The notes below the pieces were generated by a model. The model was not told the origin of the DNA. It did no database searches and saw only the letters and a program-made list of their open reading frames with translations. Shown piece after piece: positions 11,251 to 21,894 of a DNA stretch of 64,000 nucleotides. A program made the translations under genes and the position numbers. The stretch comes from Ostrinia nubilalis (taxonomy: Eukaryota; Arthropoda; Insecta; Lepidoptera; Crambidae): contig NC_087091.1 of assembly GCF_963855985.1 (NCBI RefSeq), positions 12,654,154-12,718,153 of the forward strand, in the 5' to 3' direction. How positions within the stretch are numbered: the stretch's first letter is position 1; every line of letters starts with the position of its first letter.

Positions 11251-11845
11251 GCCAGGACCTCCCGTAGCACTCAAACCGCGAAGGCTCGCTCCCGATCGTC
11301 TTAGAGCTGCTAAGAAAGAGTTTGATTCGATGGTAAAACTTGGCATCGCTCGTCCATCGAAAAGCCCGTGGGCAGCGCCGTTAGTTATGGTAACCAAGAC
11401 GACCACATCCTCCACGCCAGAATCCAGTTCATCACCGATTCCCGAAAGTGAAAAGGAGACTGAAGAAAAACATCGTCCATGCGGTGACTACCGAGCTCTG
11501 AATGCAAGAACAGTGCCCGATCAGTATCCAGTGCGTCACATTCAAGACTTCGCACAGTGTTTAAGTGGTAGTAAAGTGTTCTCAAAATTAGATCTAGTGC
11601 GTGCATTCAATCAAATCCCTATCGCTGAAGAAGACATTCCAAAGACTGCTATCACAACGCCGTTCGGTTTATTTGAGTTCAAGTTCATGACGTTCGGCTT
11701 GCGCAACGCAGCTCAAACGTTTCAGCGGTTTATGGACGAAGTGTTAAGTGAATTAGACTTTTGCTACTGCTACATAGACGATATTTTAATTGCATCCAGT
11801 GACGAAAATGAACATTTAAAACACTTAGAGACAGTATTTAACCGA
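11231..11845 (+). pseudogene. Ty3-type reverse transcriptase, first part
   Basis: Encodes [18 protein letters not shown], then [48 protein letters not shown] (first catalytic Asp), [18 protein letters not shown] and [12 protein letters not shown] (catalytic YIDD). The frame is intact until the Arg codon at 11843-11845, where the foreign palindromic insert begins. The N-terminal methionine is not a natural start, because protease and gag should precede it. A Ser/Thr/Glu-rich stretch near residue 60 is an unusual extension within the fingers region. Confidence 0.85.
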
Positions 11846-12635
11846 TCAAAAACAATACTTGTCAAAAAAACCAAGTCTCGCAACTCAGTTGTTCTACGGT
11901 AAAAAGTTGTGAGATCCATGTAATACCAAGTCCAGGCCAGGAAATCTTTAACGTTTTACATAAATTATTGACTTGGCCATCGCACTAAATAATTTAATTT
12001 ACACGTGTTTTCATGCGATGGCCAAGTCAATATATTTATGTAAAACGTTAAAGATTTCCTGGCCTGGACTTGGTATTACATGGATCTCACAACTTTTTAC
12101 CGTAGAACAACTGAGTTGCGAGACTTGGTTTTTTTGACAAGTATTGTTTTTGATCGGATCTCATTTCTTTTTGTATTTTGTAGACAGCAGTTATGTATCT
12201 AGAAAACTGGACCGAAATTGAAAAATTTTACTCGACTTGGCGGTTGCGCTACCGTGCCCCCAAATATTTTAGTTTTTCCTTGATTCATACACCAAACACT
12301 ACTTATATTCCAAATTTGAAGCTTCTAGGTCTGCTAGAAGTGCCTTAGAGTTTTGATGATCGGTGAGTCAGTGAGTCAGTGAGTCAGTGAGTGACAAAAT
12401 TAAGTAACTTTGACCCGTTATAATTCTTAAACTACTGGTTCAAATTGAATGAAATTTTAAATATACCGTGTGTTTACAATGCCTGCATAGCTAATGAAAA
12501 TTCAGCCTTCTAGTTTTATCCACAACGAAGTTACAGGCGGTCGAAAATGGCCTGAATTGCTTCGAGAAAAGGATGGTACGGCCGTGCCGCTTTTTTGCTC
12601 GACTTGGTGGGGGCACTGCCGTGCCCCCAGATAGG
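11846..12635. mobile_element. Palindromic insertion splitting RT; Helentron-like candidate
   Basis: Interrupts the RT between the codons for NR and LRKYG. The first part (11842-12157) is a near-perfect inverted repeat with arms of about 140 bases and a short AT-rich loop near 12000. The second part holds GTGAGTCA repeats (12363-12393), a copy of CTCGACTTGG followed by CCGTGCCCCCA near 12231-12266, and a second copy at the right end with a perfect 9-bp hairpin (TGGGGGCAC, loop TGCC, GTGCCCCCA at about 12609-12630), five bases before the element ends. Repeated subterminal motifs, a 3' hairpin and simple repeats fit a non-autonomous Helentron/HINE-type element. The missing CTRR end argues against a classic Helitron. 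A foldback transposon is the alternative. Confidence 0.5.
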
Positions 12636-14475
12636 TTAAGAAAATATGGTGTAGTGATTAATCCTAAGAAATGTGTATTTGGCCAATCAGAGATCGAATT
12701 CCTAGGTTATTTAGTGTCAGCCGACGGTACTCGTCCGCTCCCTGAAAAGGTTAAAGCAATACGGACGTACCCACTTCCGGCCACAGCAAAGCAGCTACGA
12801 CGGTTCCTAGGTATGCTAAACTTTTATAGAAGGTGCATACCTAACGCAGCCGCTAGCCAATCTAGTCTTAACGAGCTGCTGCATGGTAACATAAAAGGTA
12901 AAACTCCAATTGCGTGGACGGATCAGGCGAGAAAAGATTTCGATGTTTGTAAGGAGAGTCTAGCACAGGCAGCTTTGTTAGCCCATCCTCGGGACGACGC
13001 CGAGTTAGGCCTCTTTTGTGACGCATCAAACAATAGCATTGGAGCAGCTCTGCAACAAAAAGTAGGTAACGATTGGCACCCTATCGCATTCTTTTCTAAA
13101 AAACTTACTACGGCCGAACAAAAGTACTCAGCGTACGACCGCGAACTATTCGCTATCTATGCTGCAGTCAAACATTTTAGGCATTACGTTGAAGCACGAC
13201 AGTTTGTAATTTTTACTGACCATAAGCCGATAACCTATGCATTTCGTAAAAAGGAGCAACAGTGTTCACCCAGGCAGTTTAGATACCTGGATTTAATCGG
13301 TCAATTTTCAACAGACATACGTCATGTGAGTGGGGAAGACAACGTGCCAGCCGACGCACTTTCACGTATAGAGAGCGTTCGTAAAGGCCTTGATTGGGAA
13401 TCTCTTGCGAAGTCACAGAAAAATGACACTCATCTTAAGTCGTTGTTAGATTCAAATAACTCGTCATTGCAATTACGACTTCTTAGTTTGCCAGATAGCG
13501 ACACACCAGTCTATTGCGATGTATCAACTCAACGCGCCAGACCCTACCTTACAGAGCCTTTCAGAAAGTTAGCGTTTAACATACTTCATCAGAATTCACA
13601 CCCCGGGGCACGTGCAACGACGAAACTCGTTTCACAACGATTCGTGTGGCCCTCAATGAATTCTGACTGCAAAAAGTGGACGAGAGCGTGCTTGGGTTGC
13701 CAGCGTTCCAAAGTGTCGCGACACGTTATCACTCTTCCTGGCACTTTCGCACCACCATCTTCTCGGTTTGACCACGTTCATTTGGACATTATCGTTATGC
13801 CTTACTCTGAGGGATATCGATACTGTCTCACGTGCGTCGACCGCTTTTCAAGATGGCCTGAGGCGATACCGATACCCAACCAAGAGGCAGAAACAGTAGC
13901 ACGCGCGTTCTATTCGAATTGGATTGCACGTTTCGGCATTCCAAGCAGAATCACAACGGACCAAGGCAGGCAGTTTGAGTCGCACCTATTTAGAGATCTG
14001 AACGCTCTACTAGGTTCGAACCACCTACGCACCACTGCTTATCATCCGTCTTCAAATGGTATGGTAGAACGCTTTCATCGGCAACTTAAGAGCGCAATTA
14101 AATGTCATGCCGACGAGAGTTGGACGCGGGTATTACCAACAGTATTGTTAGGCATTAGGGCATCCTGGAAGGAGGATTTACAAGCTACATCTGCTGAACT
14201 TCTATACGGACAGAGCTTGCGCCTCCCAGGTGAGTTTTTATGTAAGAGTGTTACGCCCAACCCAGTGCCTAGCGATTACGTCAACCATCTACGACAGCAG
14301 TTTAATAAGTTACAGCCAATCGACGGCACGCGCCATGGCATTAAGAGTACTTTCTTTTTCAAAGATTTGCTGTCGTCCAGTCATGTATTTGTAAGGAATG
14401 ACGCTGTTAAAGCTCCTCTGCAACAACCCTACGAAGGGCCATATAAGGTAATAAGCAGGACAAACAAAACGATTA
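12636..14475 (+). pseudogene. Ty3-type RT end, RNase H and integrase
   Basis: One open frame (it runs on to a stop at 14528). Order: RT thumb (LRKYGVVINPKKCVFGQS, FLGMLNFYRRCIP), RNase H (LGLFCDASNNSIGAALQQ, SAYDRELFAIYAAVKHFRHY, FTDHKPITYAF), the connection VSGEDNVPADALSRI, an integrase HHCC finger (HQNSHPGARATTK through CLGCQRSK), a DDE core (HLDIIVMP, then TTDQGRQFE, then HPSSNGMVERFHRQLKSA) and a C-terminal GPYKVISR. Catalytic residues look intact, but the block lacks gag, protease and the first RT half in frame. After GPYKVISR the frame runs into LTR sequence, so the natural integrase tail is missing here. It is seen instead, inverted, at 11051-11250. Confidence 0.85.
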
Positions 14476-14825
14476 GCATGAAACACATGGCAAAGGTTGG
14501 CTCAAACATAATACAAAGTAAACAATAAACAATAGAAAGACATTACAAAGGTTGGCGTTGCTTGATACACAGACACCTGCAATAATTGCATAGATCAACA
14601 ATGGACCACGTGTTACATCGGCAAAACACTAAAAAGATTTGAGTTAAACATTCCGACAATAAAATCCTAAAATTGCAGGTGTGTGAGAAACTAAAATTAC
14701 CATGCTCTAAAATTAACACGCTATAACTAACAAAGCATTTACATCTTAAGTTTGTACAAGAAGTATTACAATTAAGTATATTTTAATTAATTGGTATGAG
14801 GCGTAAGTGGGACGTAGTCGCCACA
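14461..14825 (-). repeat. Truncated LTR copy (365 bp) fused to integrase
   Basis: Nearly identical to 10574-10938 and in the same orientation. It lacks the other about 233 bases of the LTR. Both sides share ACAAACAAAAC at the point where integrase coding passes into LTR sequence, a plausible microhomology junction. Confidence 0.8.
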
Positions 14826-14856
14826 TATGTTTTTACAGTCAATAGCACAGACTATC

Positions 14857-14991
14857 TGTGCATATTTACAACCCGATCAAACTAACTGCACACCTCCGCG
14901 CGTTCGCCCTGTCCGTACCAGAACCGTCGATATGACGTTATGGCTGCCAGGTGCGCAGTTAACACGTTCGGATTGTAGTTAGATATGCACA
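14857..14991. mobile_element. Short inverted-repeat element (MITE), same family as 47.4 kb
   Basis: Imperfect terminal repeats (left TGTGCATATTTACAACCCGA; right the complement of TGTGCATATCTAACTACAAT) enclose ACTGCACACCT and AGGTGCGCAGT. The inner motifs AACTGCGCACCT, GTCGATATGACGT and AGGTGCGCAG recur at 47383-47790. Confidence 0.65.
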
Positions 14992-15109
14992 TAACATACC
15001 GCACCGTTAAGCTTATGTTTTCATATCAGCAATGTGAAAAACCGAATAAACCTACGTACCTAAGCTTGTTCCATGAATTGTGAATTTATTCATGCCGTTC
15101 GTCCACCAG

Positions 15110-15292
15110 ATCAACGTGTTCATGACCCACATGTCGAACTATGGCAACGATCGGCTAGCGTTGTACACGTTCGAGTCGGTGGTGAAGTTCCTGCGGTGCT
15201 GGACGAACGTTCGGCTCGCGTCCGCGCCGCCGCTCGCGCTCGCCGAGAAGTACTTTCAGCTGAGGCCCGACGAGTTGAACCCGCTGTGGGGG
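15110..15292 (+). CDS. sfl: sfl/NDST exon C: end of deacetylase domain
   Basis: The acceptor CCACCAG ends at 15109 and the donor GGG/GTAAGT is at 15293. Phase 0 on both sides, 61 codons. It starts INVFMTHMSNYGNDRLALYT and continues through FLRCWTNVRLASAPPLALAE to DELNPLWG. The histidine in FMTHMSNY corresponds to the proposed general-acid His of the NDST deacetylase. I chose this acceptor rather than the upstream in-frame GTG because it joins directly to the NNP end of exon B and matches the family (NP-I-x-I/V-FMTH). Confidence 0.94.
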
Positions 15293-16300
15293 GTAAGTTG
15301 TAGAATATAGATCCTAGCAATTTTCATACATTTAACTTTGACTTTTATTTATTCGAAATCTACAGCTCTTCTTAATATTCGTATTGGGTCAAACACGTTT
15401 CTTACTACGTTCAATCTGAATCCGTCAAAATACGGATCTAGAAATCGGTCGACAGTGGATCTAGTGCATAAACTACTTTAAAAATAGTTCTACGACAACT
15501 TCGGACGTGTTTTCACGGATTCGGATTGATAGTGCGAAAACGTGTTGGTGTCATCGCGCATCATCTAATTATTTTACAATCGCAGTGAACAAATAACATT
15601 AATTTTATTTTACTATAAAACGAATATAAAACAAAACAAGGCTTTTAGCTTTGATATATTTATGACACAAGCTCCAAAAATATGTATAAGTGATAGAAAG
15701 CCGTGCACGGCGACCCGTATTTCAGACACGACCAAGCCGCAGAAACAATATGGACGACGCACGAGTTTTAATATTTTATTGTCTCGCGAGATATCATTGA
15801 AATACGGTAAAGAATTTGAAATGTATTTCATGTTGTGGGACACTGCATTGTTTACCGTCTGAATTGAATAATATTTCAGAACCGAACAACAAATTCAAGC
15901 GCGCCAAGCGGTGATACGACCTCCACTGTTTGTTATTTAATATTTAATTTCGGTAACGGTCGAATAATTGTACATTTTCATCCCGTCCGCCGCGTGATTT
16001 CAACAATTTTCATATAACTATGGTTTCAATCAGCTGGACTGGACATTCTGTTTGGTCAAAATGTTTTCCGATAGTCGGTATCAATTTGTCCAATTATTAT
16101 GAATGACGCCCAAAACTTGATCAAGCCTGTTAAATTTTGTATTGTAGTGTTGTATTTCGTATTTGAGTAAGATTTACAATTCAATTCCTTGTTGAAGTTG
16201 GAATCAAGTTTTGGAACTTTTGGGCATGTCGTTCTATCATAATGCTCTGCAAATTTTTCTGCATTAATCTACCACTACAAATAAATTATATTTTGTTTAG
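15293..16300. other. sfl intron C-D
   Basis: No gene or repeat recognised. Overlapping open frames on both strands at 15613-15862 have no family signature. Confidence 0.4.
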
Positions 16301-16521
16301 AATCCATGCGACGACATTCGCCACCGTCGCATATGGTCGAAGAGCAAATGGTGTGGGACGTTGCCGAAGGTTCTGGTGATTGGGCCTCAAAAGACTGGCA
16401 GCACGGCGCTGTATACGTTCCTTGCGATGCACCCCGCACTGGTGCCCAACCTGCCCAGCCCTGCCACATACGAGGAGCTTCAGTTCTTCAACAACAATAA
16501 CTACCTCAAGGGACTCGACTG
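16301..16521 (+). CDS. sfl: sfl/NDST exon D: start of sulfotransferase domain, PAPS loop
   Basis: The acceptor TTTGTTTAG ends at 16300 and the donor TG/GTGAGT is at 16522. Phase 0 in, phase 2 out. It encodes [14 protein letters not shown], then [20 protein letters not shown], the 5'-phosphosulfate-binding loop whose Lys is the catalytic lysine of NDST sulfotransferases, then a segment ending [11 protein letters not shown]. The loop has KTGST, where fly and human enzymes (from memory) have KTGTT. This is a conservative change also common in other sulfotransferases. Confidence 0.96.
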
Positions 16522-16554
16522 GTGAGTACTGAGTACACAATAATATGGAATATG

Positions 16555-16695
16555 ACTTAGGACGACCACGACGATGGACTGACGGTTTAGTGAAGGTCAG
16601 GGCTTCCTGACCTAATCCAGGCGCTTGCTTGGATACCAGCAGTGTAAGACCAGTTGTTGTAGAAACCCTTGGGATATGCCTTTTTCCAGCAATAG
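16555..16695 (+). pseudogene. Decayed RTE-type LINE C-terminus
   Basis: One plus-strand frame reads LGRPRRWTDGLVKV. Further on, spaced matches to the RTE tail (W, D-Q-L, LGYAF, QQ) occur with stop codons between. It is the oldest-looking of the RTE pieces in this window. It lies in sfl intron D-E. Confidence 0.55.
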
Positions 16696-18138
16696 AATAG
16701 ACGTCTTTTAGGATCCTAAGTAAATTGTTTTCTTACAAATGAGTGTCGTTTTAGTGTTCTTTCTTTATAATATTTATATTTTATGTACTACACCAAGTTT
16801 GTCGCATGACATGTCCTAAAATAGCGGTGAACAAACACCCAATCCCTCCGTGCCTTACCCGGAGGGCTCCAGACTTCCTAAGAAAATATCAAGTATTCAA
16901 GGTCCCATTCGTAGCGGTACAGATTACATTCCGAGTGTGCCGATACACGCACGTTGTCAGTTGTTTGCGAACTCTTACATTTACTGTTGCCAAGCAAGCG
17001 TTACGATTTAGTATCATTCCGTATTCCCCAGTTTGATGTTAAAGCTTGTCTGAAAATACCTGGCGCGATATACAAACTTTGTTTCATAACTTCCCGCTGG
17101 TATTGCCCACCCCACTGCGCTCGGGTTAAAGTAGTAATTGAGGTACGCCACGGAAATCAATTTGGCAACGTATTGGCGGATTTTATTAACCAGTTTACGG
17201 TTCACATTCGAAACTAAAAACAACTTTGTTGGCGGTGAAAATTGTTAAGGGAGGTTTATGTCTTCCAGTCTAAATTGATTTCGGGGTCGACAGATCGACG
17301 GCAGTAAAAAGCGGGCAGCGCACTAGTGCAAATGTACATTCTGGATCCAATCAGTTGTCTTGTACGCGGTCCAATTTTACGGTTTTTGATCCCTTTGATC
17401 CGCTGTAACGGAAAAAGTACTTCTGGGTACAGGCGCAATGCGATTGGCGGCACGTACAGTGCACTCGCCGCCGATGGCTATTTACATTTTTTCGACTTCG
17501 AGGCTCGCGCTGTTTCGGATTTTATACCACAGAGTACCTATTTTTATTTTATATCTGTCTATCAGGTAGTAAAATTATGATCTTCAGATTTTTTTTAAGC
17601 AAAAAGAAAATATAGTCAAAACTTTCAGCATCACTATTTTGCTATGTCTTTAAAAACTTATCACACTACACGTCTTATAAATGGAAAGTTCAAACCATTA
17701 ACTCACCACGCTAGTTTAGCCAGGCGGTTGGCAGCTTAATTTTCTAATTTTTGGTTATTCAATCGGCCAGCGAATTTCCGATTATGATGCCCCGATACTG
17801 AAACGATTATGCTCATCATGACTGACAACTTAACTAGCACTTCTTGGTTAGAAAATAGGGGGTGCTGTTATAGATAAATTAATAACCTTTTGTTTAACAT
17901 GCGATTAATTTGCCTTAGTTAACATCTATAAAGATCTTATTCAATATGACACCACTGCTAGTTCATAAAAGTAGTTGTCAGAATGATTTATATTGTCCAC
18001 AGTAATAGATGCGCAGACAAATTGTAAATTGCTTTTGAAAATTCTTAGGTTCCAATCGATATTTCTTGTAAATTCTAAATTGAAACGCTAAATGATAGGT
18101 TTTTAGGTTCGTTTTACCTTAACGATACATTGCTACAG
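16696..18138. other. sfl intron D-E, remainder
   Basis: Nothing recognised. An island of mixed composition at 17280-17530 has overlapping open frames on both strands without a domain. Confidence 0.35.
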
Positions 18139-18294
18139 GTACCTGAACTTCTTCCCGCCGAGCCTGAGCAACTCGTCGCAGCTGACGTTCGAGAAGTCCG
18201 CTACATATTTCGACGGAGACCTGGTGCCGCGGAGAGCGCACGCGCTGCTGCCCAACGCCAAGATCATTGCTATTCTAATATCACCCTCCAAAAG
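18139..18294 (+). CDS. sfl: sfl/NDST exon E: sulfotransferase core
   Basis: The acceptor GCTACAG ends at 18138 and the donor AG/GTAAGT is at 18295. Phase 2 on both sides. The first base completes the Trp split from exon D. It encodes YLNFFPPSLSNSSQLTFEKS, then ATYFDGDLVPRRAHALLPNA and KIIAILISPSKR. The FEKSATYF segment and the ILISPxxR strand are the 3'-phosphate-binding part of the PAPS site in this family. The loop before FEKS is shorter than in Drosophila sfl as I know it. Confidence 0.95.
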
Positions 18295-19512
18295 GTAAGT
18301 TTACTGACAGACATCGGTTTAGATGTTTTTCTTGCATAGTAGTATTTATTACAGCTTCAATAGATTCCACAGTGCTAAGCTTAATGTGATGTCGTATGTA
18401 CTTGTTGTTAGCGCCGCGCCGAGTGCACGCGTTGCTTTAAAGTTTGATATTATAACTACGAAATATCTACACTTTCTTATTATTTCAGACAAATATTTCT
18501 GTACTAATAAAGTTCTATTTTACTCGTAGTGAGTGAGAGAAATAGGCAACGAACCGCGTGCACTTAATTTTTCTATCCTAAAAGAAGCTTACTTTATGAG
18601 TTAGTGTGAAACTTACACAAATAGTTTCAGTTTTTGCCACGAATTCGACAGCGCCGAGGATTATCCGAGTAAAAACAGAAACATTATTAACACACGAGTA
18701 TGATGTTGTTTCGAACAAGGATATGAAAATTCCTGCAGGTTAGGAAATTTCTTGTGTAGGTGAAATGCTATTGAAATACTTGCATGGTATAGTAGCGCAT
18801 AACTAAGTCTGTTCCTGCAAACTGAAGAAGTGTGGAGGGTTGTTTTTGTTACGTCAAAACCGTGACTGACAGCCGTGACAACTATTTTACGTCACATGTC
18901 ATTCCTACCGCTCCACTACCACAGGAGCCAACTGATGTATGTACTGACTGTGCTTTATACCTGTAGTTCCGCACTTTCCGCCTAATAAGGCGAAGTTGCT
19001 ACGAAAGCGCACATTTGAATACTCATTGTTAGCATCATTTTTACATTAATAAGACCGGAAAATTCTAAAGCGACTGAAATCTCTGAGCTTTCTTTACATT
19101 TGAACACCCATCAAGTATTGTCAATTGTATTAGTACTTTTACCCGTAATAAGCATTCATCCAAGTTACCTAGTACAGCGTAATGTTCCCTGTGTATATTT
19201 TTATCTTTGAAACCGAAAATTTCTGCCAGTATCCTCCGGCGAGCGAGATATAATTACGCTCGTGTTGTAAATAGGACGAAACGGCGAGCAGTGAAAAAGT
19301 TTTTTCATTTTACGAACAAAAATATTATTACATTACATCTGACAACAAAGGCATCTAAATCTCATTACTTAGCTAATCAATGAGCAAGCTGAAACAGTAA
19401 GACGTGACATCGCGATGTTGGCGTGAAATAAGAAGATCTATAAATAGTAGGTATTATACCTGCATAAGTAGGTATTATAAAACTGGAAAGCGAACCCTGC
19501 CCAAGTGAGTTC
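18295..19512. other. sfl intron E-F, left part
   Basis: No gene recognised. Around 18405-18570 a weak inverted repeat (GAGTGCACGCGTTGC and GGCAACGAACCGCGTGCAC) may be a small decayed MITE. Confidence 0.35.
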
Positions 19513-19727
19513 AATGAGGGCTATCGTTTTAGCGCTCGCCAGTTAGCGCCACTGTAGAGTAAGGTCCTGTCACTTGCTAGTAGCGAAGACAGTGGTACCA
19601 ACTGGTGAGCGCTAAAGTGGTAGGAGGACTATCGCAATTGCACTCATCAAGATGGCGCCACTGTAGAGTAAGGTCCTGTCAATCGCCAGGGGTGCCAACT
19701 GTTAAGTGTAAAAACGATAGCCCTCAT
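19513..19727. mobile_element. Dimeric MITE, copy 1
   Basis: 215 bp with inverted ends AATGAGGGCTATCGTTTT. Inside, the motif GCGCCACTGTAGAGTAAGGT followed by CCTGTCA occurs twice in direct orientation. Copy 2 (21895-22110) is closely similar and in the same orientation. No clear target duplication. Confidence 0.75.
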
Positions 19728-20035
19728 TGCGTTGTCATTGATTGATAGCAAAGACCTAACTCAATGTCGTACGTACTATACATGTAGTTTCGATTGACTA
19801 TGTATTTTTTTAGAATTGTCTAAACTTCTCTCATGCATACATAATCACTCGTAAAGGAGGGCTTAGTTGGTTGGAAATTAATCTAAGTTACTGAGGCCTC
19901 TTTAAAAATCAATTTTGCTGTCTGGGCCTTTTATACCAGATTTAATTAGCGTTTTACTCGTGTAGTAACCGCATAATAATTCAATATAAACTTATTATTA
20001 AATCAACTGCGCTATTATGACTATACGATCTAATA

Positions 20036-21746
20036 CAGGGTGGCCAAAACACTGAGGTCTAAAAGAAAAATTTAGATTCCTTACATCACGGTGTACCTAA
20101 ATCACCCCCATGTATATAATACGATTGTGCTTAGTTTAGGAGATAGAGTTAATTTTGTGATATTTTAAAATTTTATGACCTAGTAGGCTTTAAACATTTT
20201 TATCTTTTTTTTGGGTTGACTTTTTCCAGATTTCTTTTTTTCGACAGATTTGTTATTAATTGCAGATGTTTGAAAAAAAAATCATCTTCCTATCTTTGAT
20301 TCAAGATACAAAAGTTTTGCTAGAAACATAAAAATTATGCTTTTATTAGAACACTATCAAATTTTCAACTTAAAAGTTTAAGTAAAAAAAAGAACTTCCA
20401 TAGGTCCAAAACCATTTTAAAAACTGCGCCGTTTCCTGAACATTCATAATAATACAAAAAAACATGTACTTAATGGGCCACTATTTCCTGTAATCGGTCC
20501 ACTAAAGTGGTAAGTCGGAGATTCCGTTACATGTTTTTGACTTTCTTAGAGTGAATTAATATTGGGAATCCTCTAAGTTTACATTACGTAGAACAGATTT
20601 AGAGCAGTAACTGGACAGAACATGTTTTTATTCTCAACGAGGAAGCTCTTGCCCTTCATCACACCTGGTGGAAACTGATGATTAGGCTGAAGGTGGAAGG
20701 GAACATCAACTACAGAGGAACTATGGCTTCCTACCTCCAAATGCCGGAATACAGTAATGCTATTAACATTATTGTTATAGTGACAGACTTAGGAAAATAG
20801 AGTTGCAGGCCAGGCAGACTTAGATCAAACCCTACCACCAACCAAACCGAGCAGAAAATTTCACCTCCACTGGGAATCAAACCCGGGACCTCTGAAGCTT
20901 ACCTCTTACCACTTGAAGACAGAGGCATTTGTTACATTTTACTATTACCCTTGAAATACCTACTACAGTGAGAAGAAGAAGGAGGGATATTTGGTTTATG
21001 TTCATTAAAACTTACTTAAAATAACAATGTGTTCCGGAATTTGGAGGTAGGAAGCCATAGTTCCTTTGTAGTTGAAGTTCCCTTCCACCTTCAGCCTAAT
21101 CATCAGTTTCCACCAGGTGTGATGAAGGGCAAGAGCTTCCTCGTTGAGAACAAAAACATGTTCTGTCCAGTTACTGCTCTAAATCTGTTCTACGTAATGT
21201 AAACTTAGAGGATTCCCAATATTAATTCACTCTAAGAAAGTCAAAAACATGTAACGGAATCTCCGACTTACCACTTTAGTGGACCGATTACAGGAAATAG
21301 TGGCCCATTAAGTACATGTTTTTTTGTATTATTATGAATGTTCAGGAAACGGCGCAGTTTTTAAAATGGTTTTGGACCTATGGAAGTTCTTTTTTTTACT
21401 TAAACTTTTAAGTTGAAAATTTGATAGTGTTCTGATAAAAGCATAATTTTTATGTTTCTAGCAAAACTTTTGTATCTTGAATCAAAGATAGGAAGGTGGT
21501 TATTTTTTTCAAACATCTGCAATTAATAACAAATCTGTCGAAAAAAAGAAATCTGAGAAAAGTCACCCCGAAAAAAAGATAAAAATGTTTAAAGCCTACT
21601 AGGTCACAAAATTTTAAAATATCACAAAATTAACTCTATCTCCTAAACTAAGCACAATCGTATAATATACATGGGGGTGATTTAGGTACACCTTTATGTA
21701 AGAAATCTAAATTTTTCTTTTAGACCTCACTGTTTTGGCCACCCTG
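20036..21746. mobile_element. Foldback element with ~715-bp inverted arms and TA target site
   Basis: Left arm about 20036-20752, right arm about 21033-21746. They are inverted copies with a few percent mismatch over the parts I compared. The ends are CAGGGTGGCCAAAAC and its complement, flanked by TA on both sides (20034-20035 and 21747-21748). TA target duplication with CAGGGTG ends suggests a Tc1/mariner-type MITE or foldback element. The arms contain CTCTTGCCCTTCATCACACC and CTGATGATTAGGCTGA, motifs I associate with dispersed lepidopteran repeats. No transposase frame. It lies in sfl intron E-F. Confidence 0.85.
20820..20945 (-). repeat. tRNA-like (SINE-type) core inside the foldback loop
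   Basis: On the minus strand a B-box-like CGGGTTTGATTCCCAG (near 20872-20893) is preceded by CAAGTGGTAAGAGGTAAGC, which resembles an A box at about the right distance. This looks like the pol III head of a tRNA-derived SINE. It is not a foldable functional tRNA by eye. Confidence 0.5.
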
Positions 21747-21894
21747 TATACATAACACATCACATACACATTTCTTAAGATTAATTAAAGATGTGTTTGT
21801 AATAATATACGAGCAACATACGAGTCTTATATGTGCATGTTATTATCGCTTCGAATCATTCTCAGAATCAATCACGTGTACTCGTTTCAAACTA

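Larger units (their letters stand above)
10341..14825. mobile_element. Rearranged Ty3/gypsy-type LTR element (pol inverted relative to LTRs)
   Basis: The outer ends are TGT at 10341 and ACA at 14825. TATG flanks both (10337-10340 and 14826-14829), a 4-bp target duplication as expected for Ty3-type integration. The left LTR (10341-10938), a polypurine tract and a short C-terminal polyprotein tail read on the minus strand. RT, RNase H and integrase read on the plus strand and run into a partial LTR copy at 14461-14825. Gag, protease and primer site are absent. RT is further split by a palindromic insertion (11846-12635). The shared 365 bases of the two LTR copies differ at about one position in my reading, so the rearranged copy is young. 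It lies in sfl intron B-C. Confidence 0.8.

Noticed and set aside
15073..15320. Frames of 66-76 codons overlapping sfl exon C, some starting at GTG 15080
   Set aside because: Exon C joins exon B at the acceptor ending 15109; the upstream codons are intron, and the other frames are shadows of a GC-rich exon.
20860..20945. Functional tRNA gene on the minus strand
   Set aside because: A- and B-box-like motifs are present, but I cannot form an acceptor stem or anticodon arm; a SINE-like relic is more likely.
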